From an uncultured Acetobacteraceae bacterium (lineage in GTDB: Bacteria; Pseudomonadota; Alphaproteobacteria; Acetobacterales; Acetobacteraceae): a DNA stretch of 64,000 nt. Below the pieces are notes generated by a model. The model saw only the letters and a program-made list of their open reading frames with translations. It did no database searches and had not been told where the DNA came from. Position 1 is the stretch's first letter; every line of letters begins with the position of its first letter. The DNA is taken from positions 1-64,000 of the forward strand of contig CALMVI010000040.1 in NCBI GenBank assembly GCA_937873095.1, given 5' to 3'. Shown piece after piece: positions 1 to 10,808 of this stretch. The position numbers and the translations under genes are program-made.

Positions 1-933
1 AACGGCACCATCCGCAACATCCTCGACGGCACCATCTTCCGCGAGCCGATCATCTGTCACAACGTGCCGCGCCTGGTACCGCACTGGACACGCCCGATCG
101 TGATCGGCCGCCACGCCTACGGCGACATCTACCGCGCCGTAGAGACCAGGATCCCCGGCCCAGGCCTGGTCACGATGGTGTTCCAGCCGGCCGATGGCGG
201 CGAGCCGCACGTCTACGAGCTGCACGAGTTCAAGGGGCCGGGCGTCGCCATGGCGCAGCACAACACGCGCGCGTCGATCGAGGGGTTTGCGCGCGCCAGC
301 TTCAACTACGCCCTGCTGCGCGACTACCCCGTCTACCTCTCCACCAAGAACACCATCCTCAAGGCCTATGACGGCATGTTCAAGGACGTGTTCCAGGAGG
401 TCTTCGACGCCGAGTTCCGCACCCGCTTCGACAAGCACGGCCTGAGCTACGAGCACCGCCTGATCGACGACATGGTGGCCAGCGCGCTCAAATGGTCCGG
501 CGGCTACCTATGGGCCTGCAAGAACTACGACGGCGACGTGCAAAGCGACATCGTGGCCCAGGGTTTCGGCTCGCTCGGCCTGATGACGAGCGTGCTGATG
601 AGCCCGGACGGCAAGACCATCGAGAGCGAGGCCGCCCACGGCACAGTCACCCGCCACTACCGCGAGCACCAGAAAGGCCGCGAGACGAGCACCAACCCGA
701 TCGCGTCCATCTTCGCCTGGACGCGCGGCCTGATCTATCGCGGCCGCTTCGACGCCACGCCGGACGTGACCGCCTTCGCCGAGACCCTGGAACGGGTCTG
801 CGTCGAGACCGTGGAAGCCGGCGACATGACCAAGGACCTCGCAATCCTGATCGGGCCTGACCAGCCCTGGATGAACACGCAAACCTTCCTGGCCAAGATC
901 GACGAGGGCCTGAGACTCGCGATGAAGATGTAG
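1..933 (+). CDS. icd: NADP-dependent isocitrate dehydrogenase, 5' truncated by window edge
   Basis: Open frame from base 1 ([42 protein letters not shown]...) with typical IDH motifs [36 protein letters not shown]. Confidence 0.95.
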   Translation, partial: NGTIRNILDGTIFREPIICHNVPRLVPHWTRPIVIGRHAYGDIYRAVETRIPGPGLVTMVFQPADGGEPHVYELHEFKGPGVAMAQHNTRASIEGFARASFNYALLRDYPVYLSTKNTILKAYDGMFKDVFQEVFDAEFRTRFDKHGLSYEHRLIDDMVASALKWSGGYLWACKNYDGDVQSDIVAQGFGSLGLMTSVLMSPDGKTIESEAAHGTVTRHYREHQKGRETSTNPIASIFAWTRGLIYRGRFDATPDVTAFAETLERVCVETVEAGDMTKDLAILIGPDQPWMNTQTFLAKIDEGLRLAMKM

Positions 934-1013
934 TCCCGACCTTGCGCCCCGGCGCGACGGGCGCGCCTGACCGGCCTTGGCGCGCGCCCGCAACCACCAG
1001 ATTGGAGCTATCC

Positions 1014-1841
1014 ATGGGCATCAACCGCCGCGTCTTCCTGATGACCACGCTGATGACCGGTTTCACCACGGCGGTGGCTCGCGCCCAGACCGCGCCGATC
1101 CACACCGACGCGGAGGGGCTGGACGCCGGGCAGGCGCAGATCCCGGTGGCGGACGGCCGCCTGCCCGCCTATTACGCGCGCCCTGCCGGCGCCGGCCCGT
1201 TCCCCACCATCCTCGTCATCGAGGAAATCTTCGGCGTGCACGAGTACATCCAGGACGTCTGCCGGCGCCTGGCCAAGCTCGGCTACCTTGCGGTCGCACC
1301 GGAGCTCTACGCCCGCCTGGGCGACCCTGGGAAATACACCGACCCGAACGAGATCGTGGCCAACATCATATCCAAGGCGCCCGACGCGACCATGCTGTCC
1401 GACCTCGACGGCACGGCGGCCTGGGCCGCGGCCAACCGGGGCGATCCGCAGCGGCTGGGCGTCACCGGCTTCTGCCGCGGCGGACGCGATGCCTGGCTGT
1501 ATGCCGAGCATAACCCGAAGCTGAAGGCCGCGGTCGCCTGGTACGGGCCGGTGAAGGGTCCTGTGTCCACCATCCAGCCGCACACGCCGACGGACGAGGC
1601 GGCCGCACTGCGCTGCCCCTTGCTCGGCCTCTACGGCGGCAAGGACGGCAGCATCAACCCGGCCGACGTGCAGTACGCGGCGCAGGTCGCGCGTGATGCC
1701 GGCCACATCGTGCAGATCCACATGTTCCCCGAGGCGGGCCACGGCTTTCATGCCGATTACCGGGCCACCTACAACAAGGACGCGGCCGAGCAGGGCTGGG
1801 CCGAGGCGGTCGCCTGGTTCAAGGCGCACGGTGTGGCGTGA
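1014..1841 (+). CDS. Dienelactone hydrolase family protein with Tat-like signal (NRRVFLMT)
   Basis: DLH-fold motifs EEIFGVHEYIQDVCRRLAKLGY, GFCRGGRDAWLYA, PEAGHGFHADYRATY. Confidence 0.88.
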   Translation: MGINRRVFLMTTLMTGFTTAVARAQTAPIHTDAEGLDAGQAQIPVADGRLPAYYARPAGAGPFPTILVIEEIFGVHEYIQDVCRRLAKLGYLAVAPELYARLGDPGKYTDPNEIVANIISKAPDATMLSDLDGTAAWAAANRGDPQRLGVTGFCRGGRDAWLYAEHNPKLKAAVAWYGPVKGPVSTIQPHTPTDEAAALRCPLLGLYGGKDGSINPADVQYAAQVARDAGHIVQIHMFPEAGHGFHADYRATYNKDAAEQGWAEAVAWFKAHGVA

Positions 1842-3346
1842 GTGACACCGTCCGGTCGCCGGAACCCGCTACGACGTCGAGCTATGCCAGCCCGCGCGAG
1901 GTCATCAGGGCCATCTCCGGCCTGATGCTGGTGCTGGCGCTCGCGTCGCTGGACGGCAACATCGTGGGGCCGGCGCTGCCCCGCATCGTCAGCGATTTGG
2001 GCGGGCTCGCGCACCTGTCCTGGGTAGTCACCGCCTTTGCCGTGGCTTCGACCGCAACGACGCCGCTGTATGGCAAGCTGTCGGACCAGTTCGGCCGGCG
2101 GCCGGCGTTCTTCGTGTCCATCGGCGTGTTCCTGCTGGGGTCGGTGCTGTGCGGCGCCGCCCACAGCATGGCCATGCTGATCGGCAGCCGGGCGCTGCAG
2201 GGCGTGGGCGCGGGCGGGCTGATCGTGCTGTCCCAGGCGACCATCGGCGACCTCGTCTCCCCCAGGGAGCGCGGACGCTACCAGGGCATGATCGCGGCGG
2301 TGTTCGCGCTGTGCAGCGTCGCCGGCCCGCTGCTGGGCGGGGTCATCACCGACCTGCTGTCCTGGCCGTGGATCTTCTACATCAACCTGCCGCTGGGCCT
2401 GGCGGCGCTCGTCATCCTCAGCCTCTCGCTGCCGGCGCAGACGCCGCGGCCCGCCGGGCGGATCGACTTCGCCGGGTTCGCCCTGCTGATCGGCGCCACC
2501 TGCACCGCGCTGCTGCTGCTCAGCTGGGGCGGCGTGGTCTATCCCTGGCGGTCGGCGCCCATCATCGGCCTGGGCGCCACAACGGCGGTGTTCCTGGCGC
2601 TACTGTGGCCGGTGGAACGCGCGGCCGCCGAGCCCGCGCTGCCGCCGCGCCTGTTTGCCGACCGGGTGTTCGCAACCGGCGTCGCCGGGATCACCCTGAC
2701 GGTGACGGCGCTGTTCGGCAGCCTGGTGTTCGTGCCGCTGTTCTTCCAGGCGGTGCTCGGCCTGTCGGGGACCGAGGCCGGGTTGCGCATGGCCCCTTTG
2801 ATGGGCGGGCTGATCGTCAGCTCGGTGCTGGGCGGCCGCAGCGTCACGCGCACCGGCCGCTACAAGCCGTTTCCCGTGGCGGGTCTCGCGATCGCGGCAC
2901 TCGCCTACCTGGCGCTCGCCTGGGCCGCGTCGCACGGCGTCGGCGCCAACGCGATGGACGGCCTGCTGGCCGTGCTCGGCCTCGGCATGGGGCTGGTCAT
3001 GCCGAACGTCACCACCGCGGTGCAGAACGCGGTCGCTCGGGTCGACCTCGGTGTGGCAACCGCGACGCTCGGGTTCTTCCGGTCGCTGGGCGGGGCGTTC
3101 GGGGTCGCGGCATCGGGGATGATCCTGTCGGCAACGTTGCGTGCGTCCCTGCCGGGAAGCGCGGGGCGCGCGGTCCTCGATGCAGGGCTCAGCCAGATCG
3201 CCCGTCTGCCGGCGGCCGAGCGCACGGCGTTGCTGGGCGCCTACGGTCACGCGCTCGGCACCACCTTCGCGGCGGCCGCCTGCGTCAGCGCGTTGGCGTT
3301 CGGCGTGCTGCTGTTCATGCCGGACCGGCCGCTGCGCACACGTTAG
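1838..3346 (+). CDS. MFS transporter, DHA2/EmrB-QacA-type drug:H+ antiporter
   Basis: About 14 hydrophobic segments, GKLSDQFGRRPAF motif, LDGNIVGPALPRIVSDLG. Confidence 0.9.
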   Translation: MSDTVRSPEPATTSSYASPREVIRAISGLMLVLALASLDGNIVGPALPRIVSDLGGLAHLSWVVTAFAVASTATTPLYGKLSDQFGRRPAFFVSIGVFLLGSVLCGAAHSMAMLIGSRALQGVGAGGLIVLSQATIGDLVSPRERGRYQGMIAAVFALCSVAGPLLGGVITDLLSWPWIFYINLPLGLAALVILSLSLPAQTPRPAGRIDFAGFALLIGATCTALLLLSWGGVVYPWRSAPIIGLGATTAVFLALLWPVERAAAEPALPPRLFADRVFATGVAGITLTVTALFGSLVFVPLFFQAVLGLSGTEAGLRMAPLMGGLIVSSVLGGRSVTRTGRYKPFPVAGLAIAALAYLALAWAASHGVGANAMDGLLAVLGLGMGLVMPNVTTAVQNAVARVDLGVATATLGFFRSLGGAFGVAASGMILSATLRASLPGSAGRAVLDAGLSQIARLPAAERTALLGAYGHALGTTFAAAACVSALAFGVLLFMPDRPLRTR

Positions 3347-3447
3347 AGTATGCTTTGTTCTCTCGCGTTCACTCCACAGGCTCTAGCTCGGTGTTTTACG
3401 AGCATCCTCATCCGGTCAGACGATTCCGTCTGGCCGGGATCTGCTCT
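3345..3447. repeat. Palindromic interspersed repeat, family I copy 1
   Basis: Near-identical to 10207-10309 (gcgttcactccacaggctctagctcg..gttttacgagcatc..cccgrtcagacgattccgtctg); contains imperfect dyad cggtcagacgattccgtctggccg. Confidence 0.85.
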
Positions 3448-3647
3448 GGCCGTCCGGGAAGCGATCGGCCTGTTGTAGACGCCTGGGATAGTTCCTCGAC
3501 CAAGGCGGCGTTTCTACTCAGGGCTTCACACGATTGCGTGATACAGCTGCAACGCCGCTTAACATAACGTTACAGATCGGCCATTCCCTCGGGCGGGATT
3601 AGGAGCCGCGACAGGCTTCCAGCCCAGGTCATGTCCAGGAGAAATCA

Positions 3648-4925
3648 ATGCCGCGAACCATGATCGCCGCCCTTGTGGCGTGCCTGGCACTTCCTTGCGC
3701 CGGCCACGCCAAGGCGGTCTCGCAGGTGGGCCAATGCAAAGGCAACACCGTCCTGCATTTTACAACGATCGGGGCGGCCTTGGCGGCCCAGTCCTCGGCC
3801 GGCTCCACCATCTACCTGTGCCCGAACGTCTATGCCGAACAGCTGACGATCACGAACCCCACAAACCTGATCGGGGTGAATGACGGAACATCCTCTGGCG
3901 CGATCCTGACTGCGCCGGCGTCCGGGCTGGTTGCGAACGCTCCGGGTTCCGATCCGAACGTCCCGTATGCGGCACAGATCGCCGTCATCGGCGCCGGCAC
4001 GGTCACCATCAGCAACGTGACGGTCGATGGCACCAACAACCAGATCGACGGCTGCGCGCCCATCCTGGTGGGCATACTCTACCAGAACACCAGCGGCACG
4101 GTGCAGAACAGTCGTGTGATCAACCAGGCTCTGGTCAACGGACAGAACGGTCTGGGCGGCTGTCAGAGCGGCAACGCGATCGAGCTTCTCGGCAGCGGCA
4201 GCCAGACCGTGAACGTGGTTGGCAACGACGTGACCGGCTTCCAGAAGAACGGCATCACCGTCGACTCTGTTGTGGCAACCATCACCGGCAACACGGTGAC
4301 CGGGCAGGGCGCCACGTCCGCGATCGCGCAGAACGGCATCGAAACAGACTCGTCGCCAGGCGTCCTGATCTCGCAGAACGTGGTGTCTGACCTGGTCTAT
4401 ACCGGACAGTATGGCGGCGCGACCGGCATCCTGATCTATGACAGCGCGCAAGCGCAGGTGAAGTCCAACACCGGCACCAACACGCAGGGGGTGATCTACG
4501 ACTTCGCCGACGAGACGGGGGCGTCCGACGCACCCACGATCACGTCCAACAGGATACAGGCGACGCATACGTTCGACGGCATCGACGTGTGCGGGGTTGG
4601 CAGTGCAGTGATCAGCGGAAACACCGTCAACGGTTCCGATGAATCCGCGGTCCACCTGGACAGCGAGTGTGTCGCCTACAACAGCGACGGCAGCACGACG
4701 CGGCTGTATAGCAGTGCTACGGTTTCGAACACCAAGGTCAACGGCGCCTGCGTGGGCATCCTCGTCGGTTCGGGGTCGACCCTATCTTCCAAATCCGGGA
4801 CGAACAGCCTCTTCAGCACAATCAGCAATACGCTGCTTGGGTCCGATACCTGTCCGGGCACGGCTCCACAGTTCGCCGTGCATGCGGGCGGCCGCAAGGC
4901 GAAGCGGGTAGCACCGCTTCGCTGA
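3648..4925 (+). CDS. Secreted right-handed parallel beta-helix repeat protein
   Basis: Signal peptide MPRTMIAALVACLALPCAGHAKA; repeated N-x-V/I beta-helix rungs (ITISNVTVDGTNNQI, VVGNDVTGFQKNGITVDSVVATITGNTVTG). Confidence 0.8.
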   Translation: MPRTMIAALVACLALPCAGHAKAVSQVGQCKGNTVLHFTTIGAALAAQSSAGSTIYLCPNVYAEQLTITNPTNLIGVNDGTSSGAILTAPASGLVANAPGSDPNVPYAAQIAVIGAGTVTISNVTVDGTNNQIDGCAPILVGILYQNTSGTVQNSRVINQALVNGQNGLGGCQSGNAIELLGSGSQTVNVVGNDVTGFQKNGITVDSVVATITGNTVTGQGATSAIAQNGIETDSSPGVLISQNVVSDLVYTGQYGGATGILIYDSAQAQVKSNTGTNTQGVIYDFADETGASDAPTITSNRIQATHTFDGIDVCGVGSAVISGNTVNGSDESAVHLDSECVAYNSDGSTTRLYSSATVSNTKVNGACVGILVGSGSTLSSKSGTNSLFSTISNTLLGSDTCPGTAPQFAVHAGGRKAKRVAPLR

Positions 4926-5029
4926 CCCACGACGGCCGGCGTCGCACACCGATGCGATGCCGGCCACCGTCCTGTGCGGCGGACAGCGGCGTTGGTCCGG
5001 TCGGCAGCTGTCCGCGACAACGAGGTGGT

Positions 5030-6622
5030 CTAACGACTAAGAGGTACGTATCCGGCGGCGGGCTGCCCGTTGCCGGCCGAGAATATCGTGTAGACGCCGC
5101 CATCCCCGAGTGGTGCCGGACCATGGATCAGCGTTGTCCTGGGCCCTGGCAGAGTGCCGCTCCAGGCCAGGGCACGGGGCAGGCAGTCGGGGGCGTTGGG
5201 GGACAGGCAGACCAGGGTGAACGGCCTGCCGGACTGCAGCAGCCCGCTGATGTCGGGTCTCATCGGCTCCCAATGGATGACGGCGGCGTAGCTGGCCGAG
5301 CCGCCTTTCCGCGCCAGCCTGGCAAAGACCAGCGGCACCGCCGTCCAGTATTTCCCGACGGCGATCATGGGCAGTCCGGGCGGCACGTGTGACAGGATCG
5401 CCGACACGTCCGCGTTGACGGCCAGGGGGTCGGGCCTGGCCTCGGTCACGAAGGTGAGCTTGCCCGGCGGCCCGGCATCCAGCGCCACCGCCACCAGGGC
5501 GGCCGCCGGCAACGCGAAGCGCCACCCCGGCATCCAGGCCCGAACCGTCGCCGGCCGGACCGTCCCGAACAGCGATGGCCCGAGCCGTGCTGCGCTGCAC
5601 AGCATGTTCCACGACCAGCAGGCCGGCAGCACCACTGCGAAGAGCTGGATCACGTTGAAGTAGCGCGACCCGTTCAGGTTGAGCTGCACCCAGTCGGTGT
5701 CGGCATAGACGACGGCCGTGAACACCACGGCGGCGGACAGGGCGAGCTGCTGGACCGGTATCGCCACGTCGCCCTGCCGTCCCATTTCGGTCGCTGGCCC
5801 GCAGCGCCGCAGGATGGCGGCGATGATTCCCGCGCCGACCAGCACCATCGCCAGCGCGGTCAGGTCGATCTCGCTCGCCACGGCGCCTGCCGCCACGTTC
5901 AGGGCATCCCAATGCGGACTCAATCCCGTGGGGGTTACCGGAACGAACCGCCGGGCGTGAAGCCATGCAAGGGCGAAGGCCAGGACCATGGCGGCGCAGC
6001 TCGCGCGGTTGCCGAGCGGCGAGGGGAGGCCGAGCAGCCAGCATCCGAAGCCGAGCGGCAGCACCAGCGCCACCAGGGAGAGGTTCACGAAGAACGCGAC
6101 CCAGAACACCGCCGTGACGGCGGCCCATACGCCCAGCCGGGCGATGGCGTTCCCTCCCGAGCGTTCCGCCAGCCACAGACCGAGGACGAACACCGCACAG
6201 GAGACCGGCTGTGACACCGCGGGGTTGAAGAAGGCGCCGGTGAACCGGTCCGCGGCGAACAGCATGGTCAGCACGGCCACGAAGAACTGCTCGTAGTGGC
6301 GCGCACGGTCGCCGGCCAGGGCCAGCACCATGGACACCGACAGGAAGCCGCAGACGTGGCGCAGGTACACCTGCAGGTAGAAGTTTGCCTTGATGCCGCG
6401 CACCGGGCTGGCCAGGAACGGCAGCAGGTTGCCGAAGCGGTTCTGGCTCCAGTAGTACCAGGTCAGCTTCTTGATCGACATGACCGCCGGCAGAAGCGAA
6501 TCGGCGTCATGCACCTGATGGCTGGTGCCGAACGTCATCATGGCCGAGGCGACCAGGATGAAGCCCGTCAGTATCACCGGGCGCGGCAGTGAAATCCGTA
6601 TAGCGGGGGTCTGAGGTTTCAA
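5030..6622 (-). CDS. Polytopic membrane protein of unknown function (start uncertain, TTG)
   Basis: Multiple hydrophobic segments; no recognised catalytic motif. Confidence 0.7.
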   Translation of the reverse strand: MKPQTPAIRISLPRPVILTGFILVASAMMTFGTSHQVHDADSLLPAVMSIKKLTWYYWSQNRFGNLLPFLASPVRGIKANFYLQVYLRHVCGFLSVSMVLALAGDRARHYEQFFVAVLTMLFAADRFTGAFFNPAVSQPVSCAVFVLGLWLAERSGGNAIARLGVWAAVTAVFWVAFFVNLSLVALVLPLGFGCWLLGLPSPLGNRASCAAMVLAFALAWLHARRFVPVTPTGLSPHWDALNVAAGAVASEIDLTALAMVLVGAGIIAAILRRCGPATEMGRQGDVAIPVQQLALSAAVVFTAVVYADTDWVQLNLNGSRYFNVIQLFAVVLPACWSWNMLCSAARLGPSLFGTVRPATVRAWMPGWRFALPAAALVAVALDAGPPGKLTFVTEARPDPLAVNADVSAILSHVPPGLPMIAVGKYWTAVPLVFARLARKGGSASYAAVIHWEPMRPDISGLLQSGRPFTLVCLSPNAPDCLPRALAWSGTLPGPRTTLIHGPAPLGDGGVYTIFSAGNGQPAAGYVPLSR

Positions 6623-7503
6623 ACCCCAGCTTGGTCCAGGGGCGTCGTGCGAAGCACGCTAGCGCGTGACGCCCCTGGCCTCATCAGGGCGTCCTGCAAT
6701 CGCCGGAAACTGTCCTGGTCCGGCGTGCAGATCAGCCCGCCCTCGACGATGCCCGGGCGGTATTGCGACCCGTCGAACTGCGCCGCGTAGCCGCCCGCCT
6801 CGCGGTGCAGCAGCCAGCCGGGCAGGTGGTCCCACGGCATCAGCCGGTTGAACAGCAGGAAGTGGCAGTGCCCGGCGGCCAGCATCCGATACTCGTGCGC
6901 GGCGCAGCGGAAATCGTAGATCTGCGCCGGTCGCCGCAGGTTCTGCAGCACGATGTCGCGCAGCGCGGGCGGCAGGTAGCGCCAGGATGCGGCGCCTGTC
7001 ATGCGGTCGACCGGGACGGGCGCGGCCACGCGCAGCGTGTGACGCTTGCCGTCCGAAGACTGCTCCCACGCGCCTTCGCCGCGCACAGCGATCGAGGACG
7101 AATCGACCACAGGATCGTGGATCACGGACGCTGCCACCTCGCCGCTCACGATCGCGGCCGCCATCGTGCCGAACAGCGGCAGCCCTGCGGCGTAGTTCGA
7201 CGTGCCGTCGACCGGATCGACGACGAAGGCGAGTTCGGCGCCTGCCAGGCGGTCGAGCAGCGCGGGATCGCCGGCGGCCGCCTCCTCGCCCACCACGAGG
7301 CAGCCGGGGAACAGCCGGGTCAGGCCGTGCGCGATCATCGCCTCGGCCGCCTCGTCGGCGTCGGTGACCAGGTCGAGCGGGCCGGATTTGGTGCGGATGG
7401 AATGCGTGCCGAGCTTGCGGAAGCGCGGCATGATTTCCGTGCGGGCGGCCGCGCGCAGCAGCAGGTCCAGCTCGCAAGCCTGGCCGACGGTGAAGACTGT
7501 CAA
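6619..7503 (-). CDS. Inositol monophosphatase family protein
   Basis: VTDADEAAEAMI, GEEAAAGDPALL, VVDPVDGTSNYAAGLPLFGTMAA motifs. Confidence 0.92.
   Translation of the reverse strand: MTVFTVGQACELDLLLRAAARTEIMPRFRKLGTHSIRTKSGPLDLVTDADEAAEAMIAHGLTRLFPGCLVVGEEAAAGDPALLDRLAGAELAFVVDPVDGTSNYAAGLPLFGTMAAAIVSGEVAASVIHDPVVDSSSIAVRGEGAWEQSSDGKRHTLRVAAPVPVDRMTGAASWRYLPPALRDIVLQNLRRPAQIYDFRCAAHEYRMLAAGHCHFLLFNRLMPWDHLPGWLLHREAGGYAAQFDGSQYRPGIVEGGLICTPDQDSFRRLQDALMRPGASRASVLRTTPLDQAGV
6636..6678. repeat. CCAGGGGC-type inverted repeat
   Basis: ccaggggcgtc...gacgcccctgg, 11-bp perfect arms; lies inside the 3' end of the IMPase ORF. Confidence 0.75.
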
Positions 7504-7504
7504 C

Positions 7505-8941
7505 TCAGTGCGGGCGTTCGAAACGCGCGCGGTCGGCGGGCAGCAGGCGCACGGTCACGCGGGCCGCATCCTCCTTGTCCTCGCGGCCGATCACCTCGCC
7601 ATGCTCGTACAGCCAGGCCAGGCGCGCCCCGTCCTGATGGCCGATGTCGTATTCCGCCTGTTCCATGCCGGCGGCCAGACGTGCGTCCAGCATGGCGAGC
7701 AGCGCGGGCAGCCCCTCCCCGGTCAGGGCGGACACCGCGACCGATCCCTGGTTGACGGCCGCGGCGCCGACGCCGCCGAGCAGGTCGGCCTTGTTCAGCA
7801 CCTCCATGGTGCGGCGCTGGTAATCCTCGTCCAGCGTGCCGTCGCGGGCCATGCCGTCCAGCACCGACAGCACGTCGGCGCGCTGGGCGGCGCTGTCCGG
7901 ATGGGCGGCATCGCGCACGTGCAGGATCAGGTCGGCTTCGGCCACCTCCTCTAGCGTGGCGCGGAAGGCTGCGACCAGCTCGGTCGGCAGTTCGCTGATG
8001 AAGCCCACCGTATCCGACAGGATCGCCTGCCGGCCGCTCGGCAGCCGCAGGCCGCGCATGGTGGGGTCCAGCGTCGCGAAGAGCTGGTCCTGGGCGTGGA
8101 CGTCGGCGCCGGTCAGGGCGTTGAACAGGGTGGACTTGCCGGCGTTGGTGTAGCCGACCAGCGCGATGATGGGGTAGGGCACGCGCTTGCGCGCGCTGCG
8201 GTGCAGGCCGCGGGTGCGCCGCACCCCTTCGAGCTCGCGCTTGAGGCGGACGATGCGGTCGGTGATCAGCCTGCGGTCCGCCTCGATCTGCGTCTCGCCC
8301 GGCCCGCCCAGGAAGCCGAAGCCGCCGCGCTGCCGTTCCAGATGGGTCCAGGACCGCACAAGGCGCGAGCGCTGGTAGTCCAGATGGGCGAGCTCGACCT
8401 GCAGCGACCCCTCGCGCGTGGCCGCGCGCTCGCCGAAGATGTCCAGGATCAGGCCGGTGCGGTCGATCACCTTGCAGCCCCAGCCGCGCTCCAGGTTGCG
8501 CTGCTGAACCGGGCTGAGCGCCGCATCGACGATGGCGACGGTGACGTGCCCCGATTCGAGCTGCCCCTTCTCGCTCTCCATCTGCCCGGCGCCGAGCAGG
8601 GTGGAGGGCCGCCGGGTCCGCAGCGGCAGGATGGCGGTGTGCACCACGGCCAGGCCGATCGACCGGGCCAGGCCGACCGCTTCGTCCAGCCTGGCCTGGG
8701 CGGCGCGCGACGGGTCCACGCCGTGGCGCTCGGCAGGGTGCGGACGCTCCCAGGGCAGGATGATGGCGGCCCTGGTCGGCGACGCACCGGAGCCACCGCG
8801 TGGCGCGGCCGCGGTCGCCCGGTCGGGGTCCTCAGCTGTCGGCGTCTGCAGAGACGACCTCCTTGTCGGGCGCACCCGCGTCTCGAGCCTTGTCGGAGGC
8901 AGCGGCTTCGCGCGCGGGATCGAAGAGCTGGATCGGCGCAC
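7505..8941 (-). CDS. hflX: GTPase HflX (start uncertain; overlaps hfq)
   Basis: [59 protein letters not shown]. Confidence 0.93.
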   Translation of the reverse strand: MRRSSSSIPRAKPLPPTRLETRVRPTRRSSLQTPTAEDPDRATAAAPRGGSGASPTRAAIILPWERPHPAERHGVDPSRAAQARLDEAVGLARSIGLAVVHTAILPLRTRRPSTLLGAGQMESEKGQLESGHVTVAIVDAALSPVQQRNLERGWGCKVIDRTGLILDIFGERAATREGSLQVELAHLDYQRSRLVRSWTHLERQRGGFGFLGGPGETQIEADRRLITDRIVRLKRELEGVRRTRGLHRSARKRVPYPIIALVGYTNAGKSTLFNALTGADVHAQDQLFATLDPTMRGLRLPSGRQAILSDTVGFISELPTELVAAFRATLEEVAEADLILHVRDAAHPDSAAQRADVLSVLDGMARDGTLDEDYQRRTMEVLNKADLLGGVGAAAVNQGSVAVSALTGEGLPALLAMLDARLAAGMEQAEYDIGHQDGARLAWLYEHGEVIGREDKEDAARVTVRLLPADRARFERPH

Positions 8942-9143
8942 CCGGCATCACCGTGCTGATGGCGTGCTTGTAGACCAGCTGAGTGTGCCCGTCGCGTCGC
9001 AGCAGCACCGAAAAATTGTCGAACCAGGTGATGATGCCCTGCAGCTTCACCCCGTTGATCAGGAACACTGTGACCGGAGTCTTGGCCTTGCGCACGTGGT
9101 TCAGGAACACGTCCTGCACGTTCTGCGTCTTCTCAGTAGCCAC
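8832..9143 (-). CDS. hfq: RNA chaperone Hfq
   Basis: [59 protein letters not shown]. Confidence 0.98.
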   Translation of the reverse strand: MATEKTQNVQDVFLNHVRKAKTPVTVFLINGVKLQGIITWFDNFSVLLRRDGHTQLVYKHAISTVMPGAPIQLFDPAREAAASDKARDAGAPDKEVVSADADS

Positions 9144-9289
9144 GAAGTTGACCCTTCATTCTTGGCACAGCCCTGCGTTGGTGCGGGCCGTATCCGCTCG
9201 TCTGCACGGTCGCGCAGGACGCCATGCAGCGAACCTTGCAAGCGGCATGCCGACGCGGGACGCAGGCATGCGATTGCAGTCACGGTTAT

Positions 9290-10195
9290 CTAGCTTGCCC
9301 CTGGCCGCAAACCAGGGGGGCCGTTATCGCCGCCCTGCACCCGCCTGGCGAACAGGGCGAACAGTCGCCGGCCGACCGGACCGACCGTGCCCCCGCCCAC
9401 CGGCTGCCCGTCCAGCGCCAGCACCGGTTTGACGAAGGTGGTCGCGGCCGTGATGAAGACTTCGCGCGCCTTGCGCAGCTCGTCGAGCGAGAAGGCGCGC
9501 TCCTCGACGGCGACGCCGTGGCCGGCCAGTTCGGCCAGCAGGGCGGCGCGCGTGCAGCCGGGCAGGATGGCGTGGCTGAGCGGCCGTGTGCGCAGCACCC
9601 CGCCCTCGTCCACCATCCAGACCGACGTCGAAGCCCCCTCGGTGATCATTCCGCTGCCGTCGAACAATATGGCTTCGGTGGCGCCCCGTTCGCGCGCGGC
9701 CTGGCGCGCCAGCACGTTGGGCAGCAGCGCCACGGACTTGATGTCGCAGCGCGCCCAGCGCTGGTCGGGCAGGGTGATCGCGGTTGCCGTCCAGCCATCC
9801 GGGGCAGTGGGAAAGGGCGGCAGCCGCCGTGCGGTGACGACCAGGGCCGGGCGCGTACCGGGCTTGGGAAAGGCGTGATCCCGTCGGGATACGCCCCGCG
9901 TGACCTGCAGGTAGACCATGCCGTCCCGGCCGAAGGGTGCGGCCAGGCGGTTGCGCGCCGCCACCTCGCGCAGCACCGTCGCCAGCGCGGCGCGCCCGAT
10001 CGGTGCCGCGATGCGCAGCTCCCCCAGCGACCGGTCCAGCCGGTCGAGGTGCAGGTCGCAGTCCACGAACCGGCCGCGATGCAGGTGGACGACCTCGTAC
10101 ACCCCGTCGGCGAACTGGTAGCCGCGGTCCTCCACGTGAACCAGCGCCCGGAGGTGCGGAACGTAGCGCCCGTTGACGTAGGCGATGCGGCTCAC
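9290..10195 (-). CDS. D-amino-acid aminotransferase / class IV aminotransferase
   Basis: YVNGRYVPHLRALVHVEDRGYQFADGVYEVV; CDIKSVALLPNVLARQAARERGATEAI; likely GTG start. Confidence 0.9.
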   Translation of the reverse strand: MSRIAYVNGRYVPHLRALVHVEDRGYQFADGVYEVVHLHRGRFVDCDLHLDRLDRSLGELRIAAPIGRAALATVLREVAARNRLAAPFGRDGMVYLQVTRGVSRRDHAFPKPGTRPALVVTARRLPPFPTAPDGWTATAITLPDQRWARCDIKSVALLPNVLARQAARERGATEAILFDGSGMITEGASTSVWMVDEGGVLRTRPLSHAILPGCTRAALLAELAGHGVAVEERAFSLDELRKAREVFITAATTFVKPVLALDGQPVGGGTVGPVGRRLFALFARRVQGGDNGPPGLRPGAS

Positions 10196-10206
10196 GCCAG
10201 GCCTCC

Positions 10207-10309
10207 AGAGCATGTCTCGTTCACTTGCGTTCACTCCACAGGCTCTAGCTCGTTGTTTTACGAGCATCTTCACCCGATCAGACGATTCCGTCTGACCGGG
10301 ACCTGCTCT
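10207..10309. repeat. Palindromic interspersed repeat, family I copy 2
   Basis: See copy 1; dyad cccgatcagacgattccgtctgaccggg. Confidence 0.85.
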
Positions 10310-10808
10310 AGGCTGCAGGTTCCTCGGTAAGCGCATCGGGCTGGTCGCCGTAGCCGGGGGCCGGGCCGTTGGCCATCGGCGGCGCCTCGTCCTGCTGCTC
10401 GCCCGGCGCGTCGCGCCGCTGCTGGCCGTTGTACTGGCTGGACTGGCCGCCATGCTGTCCAGGCTGGCCGTTGTACTGGCCGCCGTTCTGCCCGTGGCCC
10501 TGCTGCGGCTGCTGCTGGCTCGCCTGGTTGATGGCGTTGAGGATGCGGAAGTAATGCTCGGCATACTGGAAGTAGCTTTCCGCCATCACCCGGTCGCCCG
10601 AGCCGGTCGCATCGCGTCCGAGCTGCAGGTATTTCTCGAACAGCTGCTGGGCCGTGCCGCGGATCCGCAAGTCCGGGCCGCTGCTGTCGAAGACGTGGTT
10701 CCTGTTGAGCGGAACGTTGCCGCCATATTGGCGGGGAGATCCGCCTCCGCCGCCGCCCCCGCCCCCGCCGCTGCGATGGGACCGTCCGCGCATGCGTTTC
10801 ATGTTCAT
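10308..10808 (-). CDS. DUF4167 domain-containing protein, Gly/Gln-rich
   Basis: RTAQQLFEKYLQLGRDA..SGDRVMAESYFQYAEHYFRILN-type core (here RGTAQQLFEKYLQLGRDATGSGDRVMAESYFQYAEHYFRILNAI). Confidence 0.9.
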   Translation of the reverse strand: MNMKRMRGRSHRSGGGGGGGGGGSPRQYGGNVPLNRNHVFDSSGPDLRIRGTAQQLFEKYLQLGRDATGSGDRVMAESYFQYAEHYFRILNAINQASQQQPQQGHGQNGGQYNGQPGQHGGQSSQYNGQQRRDAPGEQQDEAPPMANGPAPGYGDQPDALTEEPAA

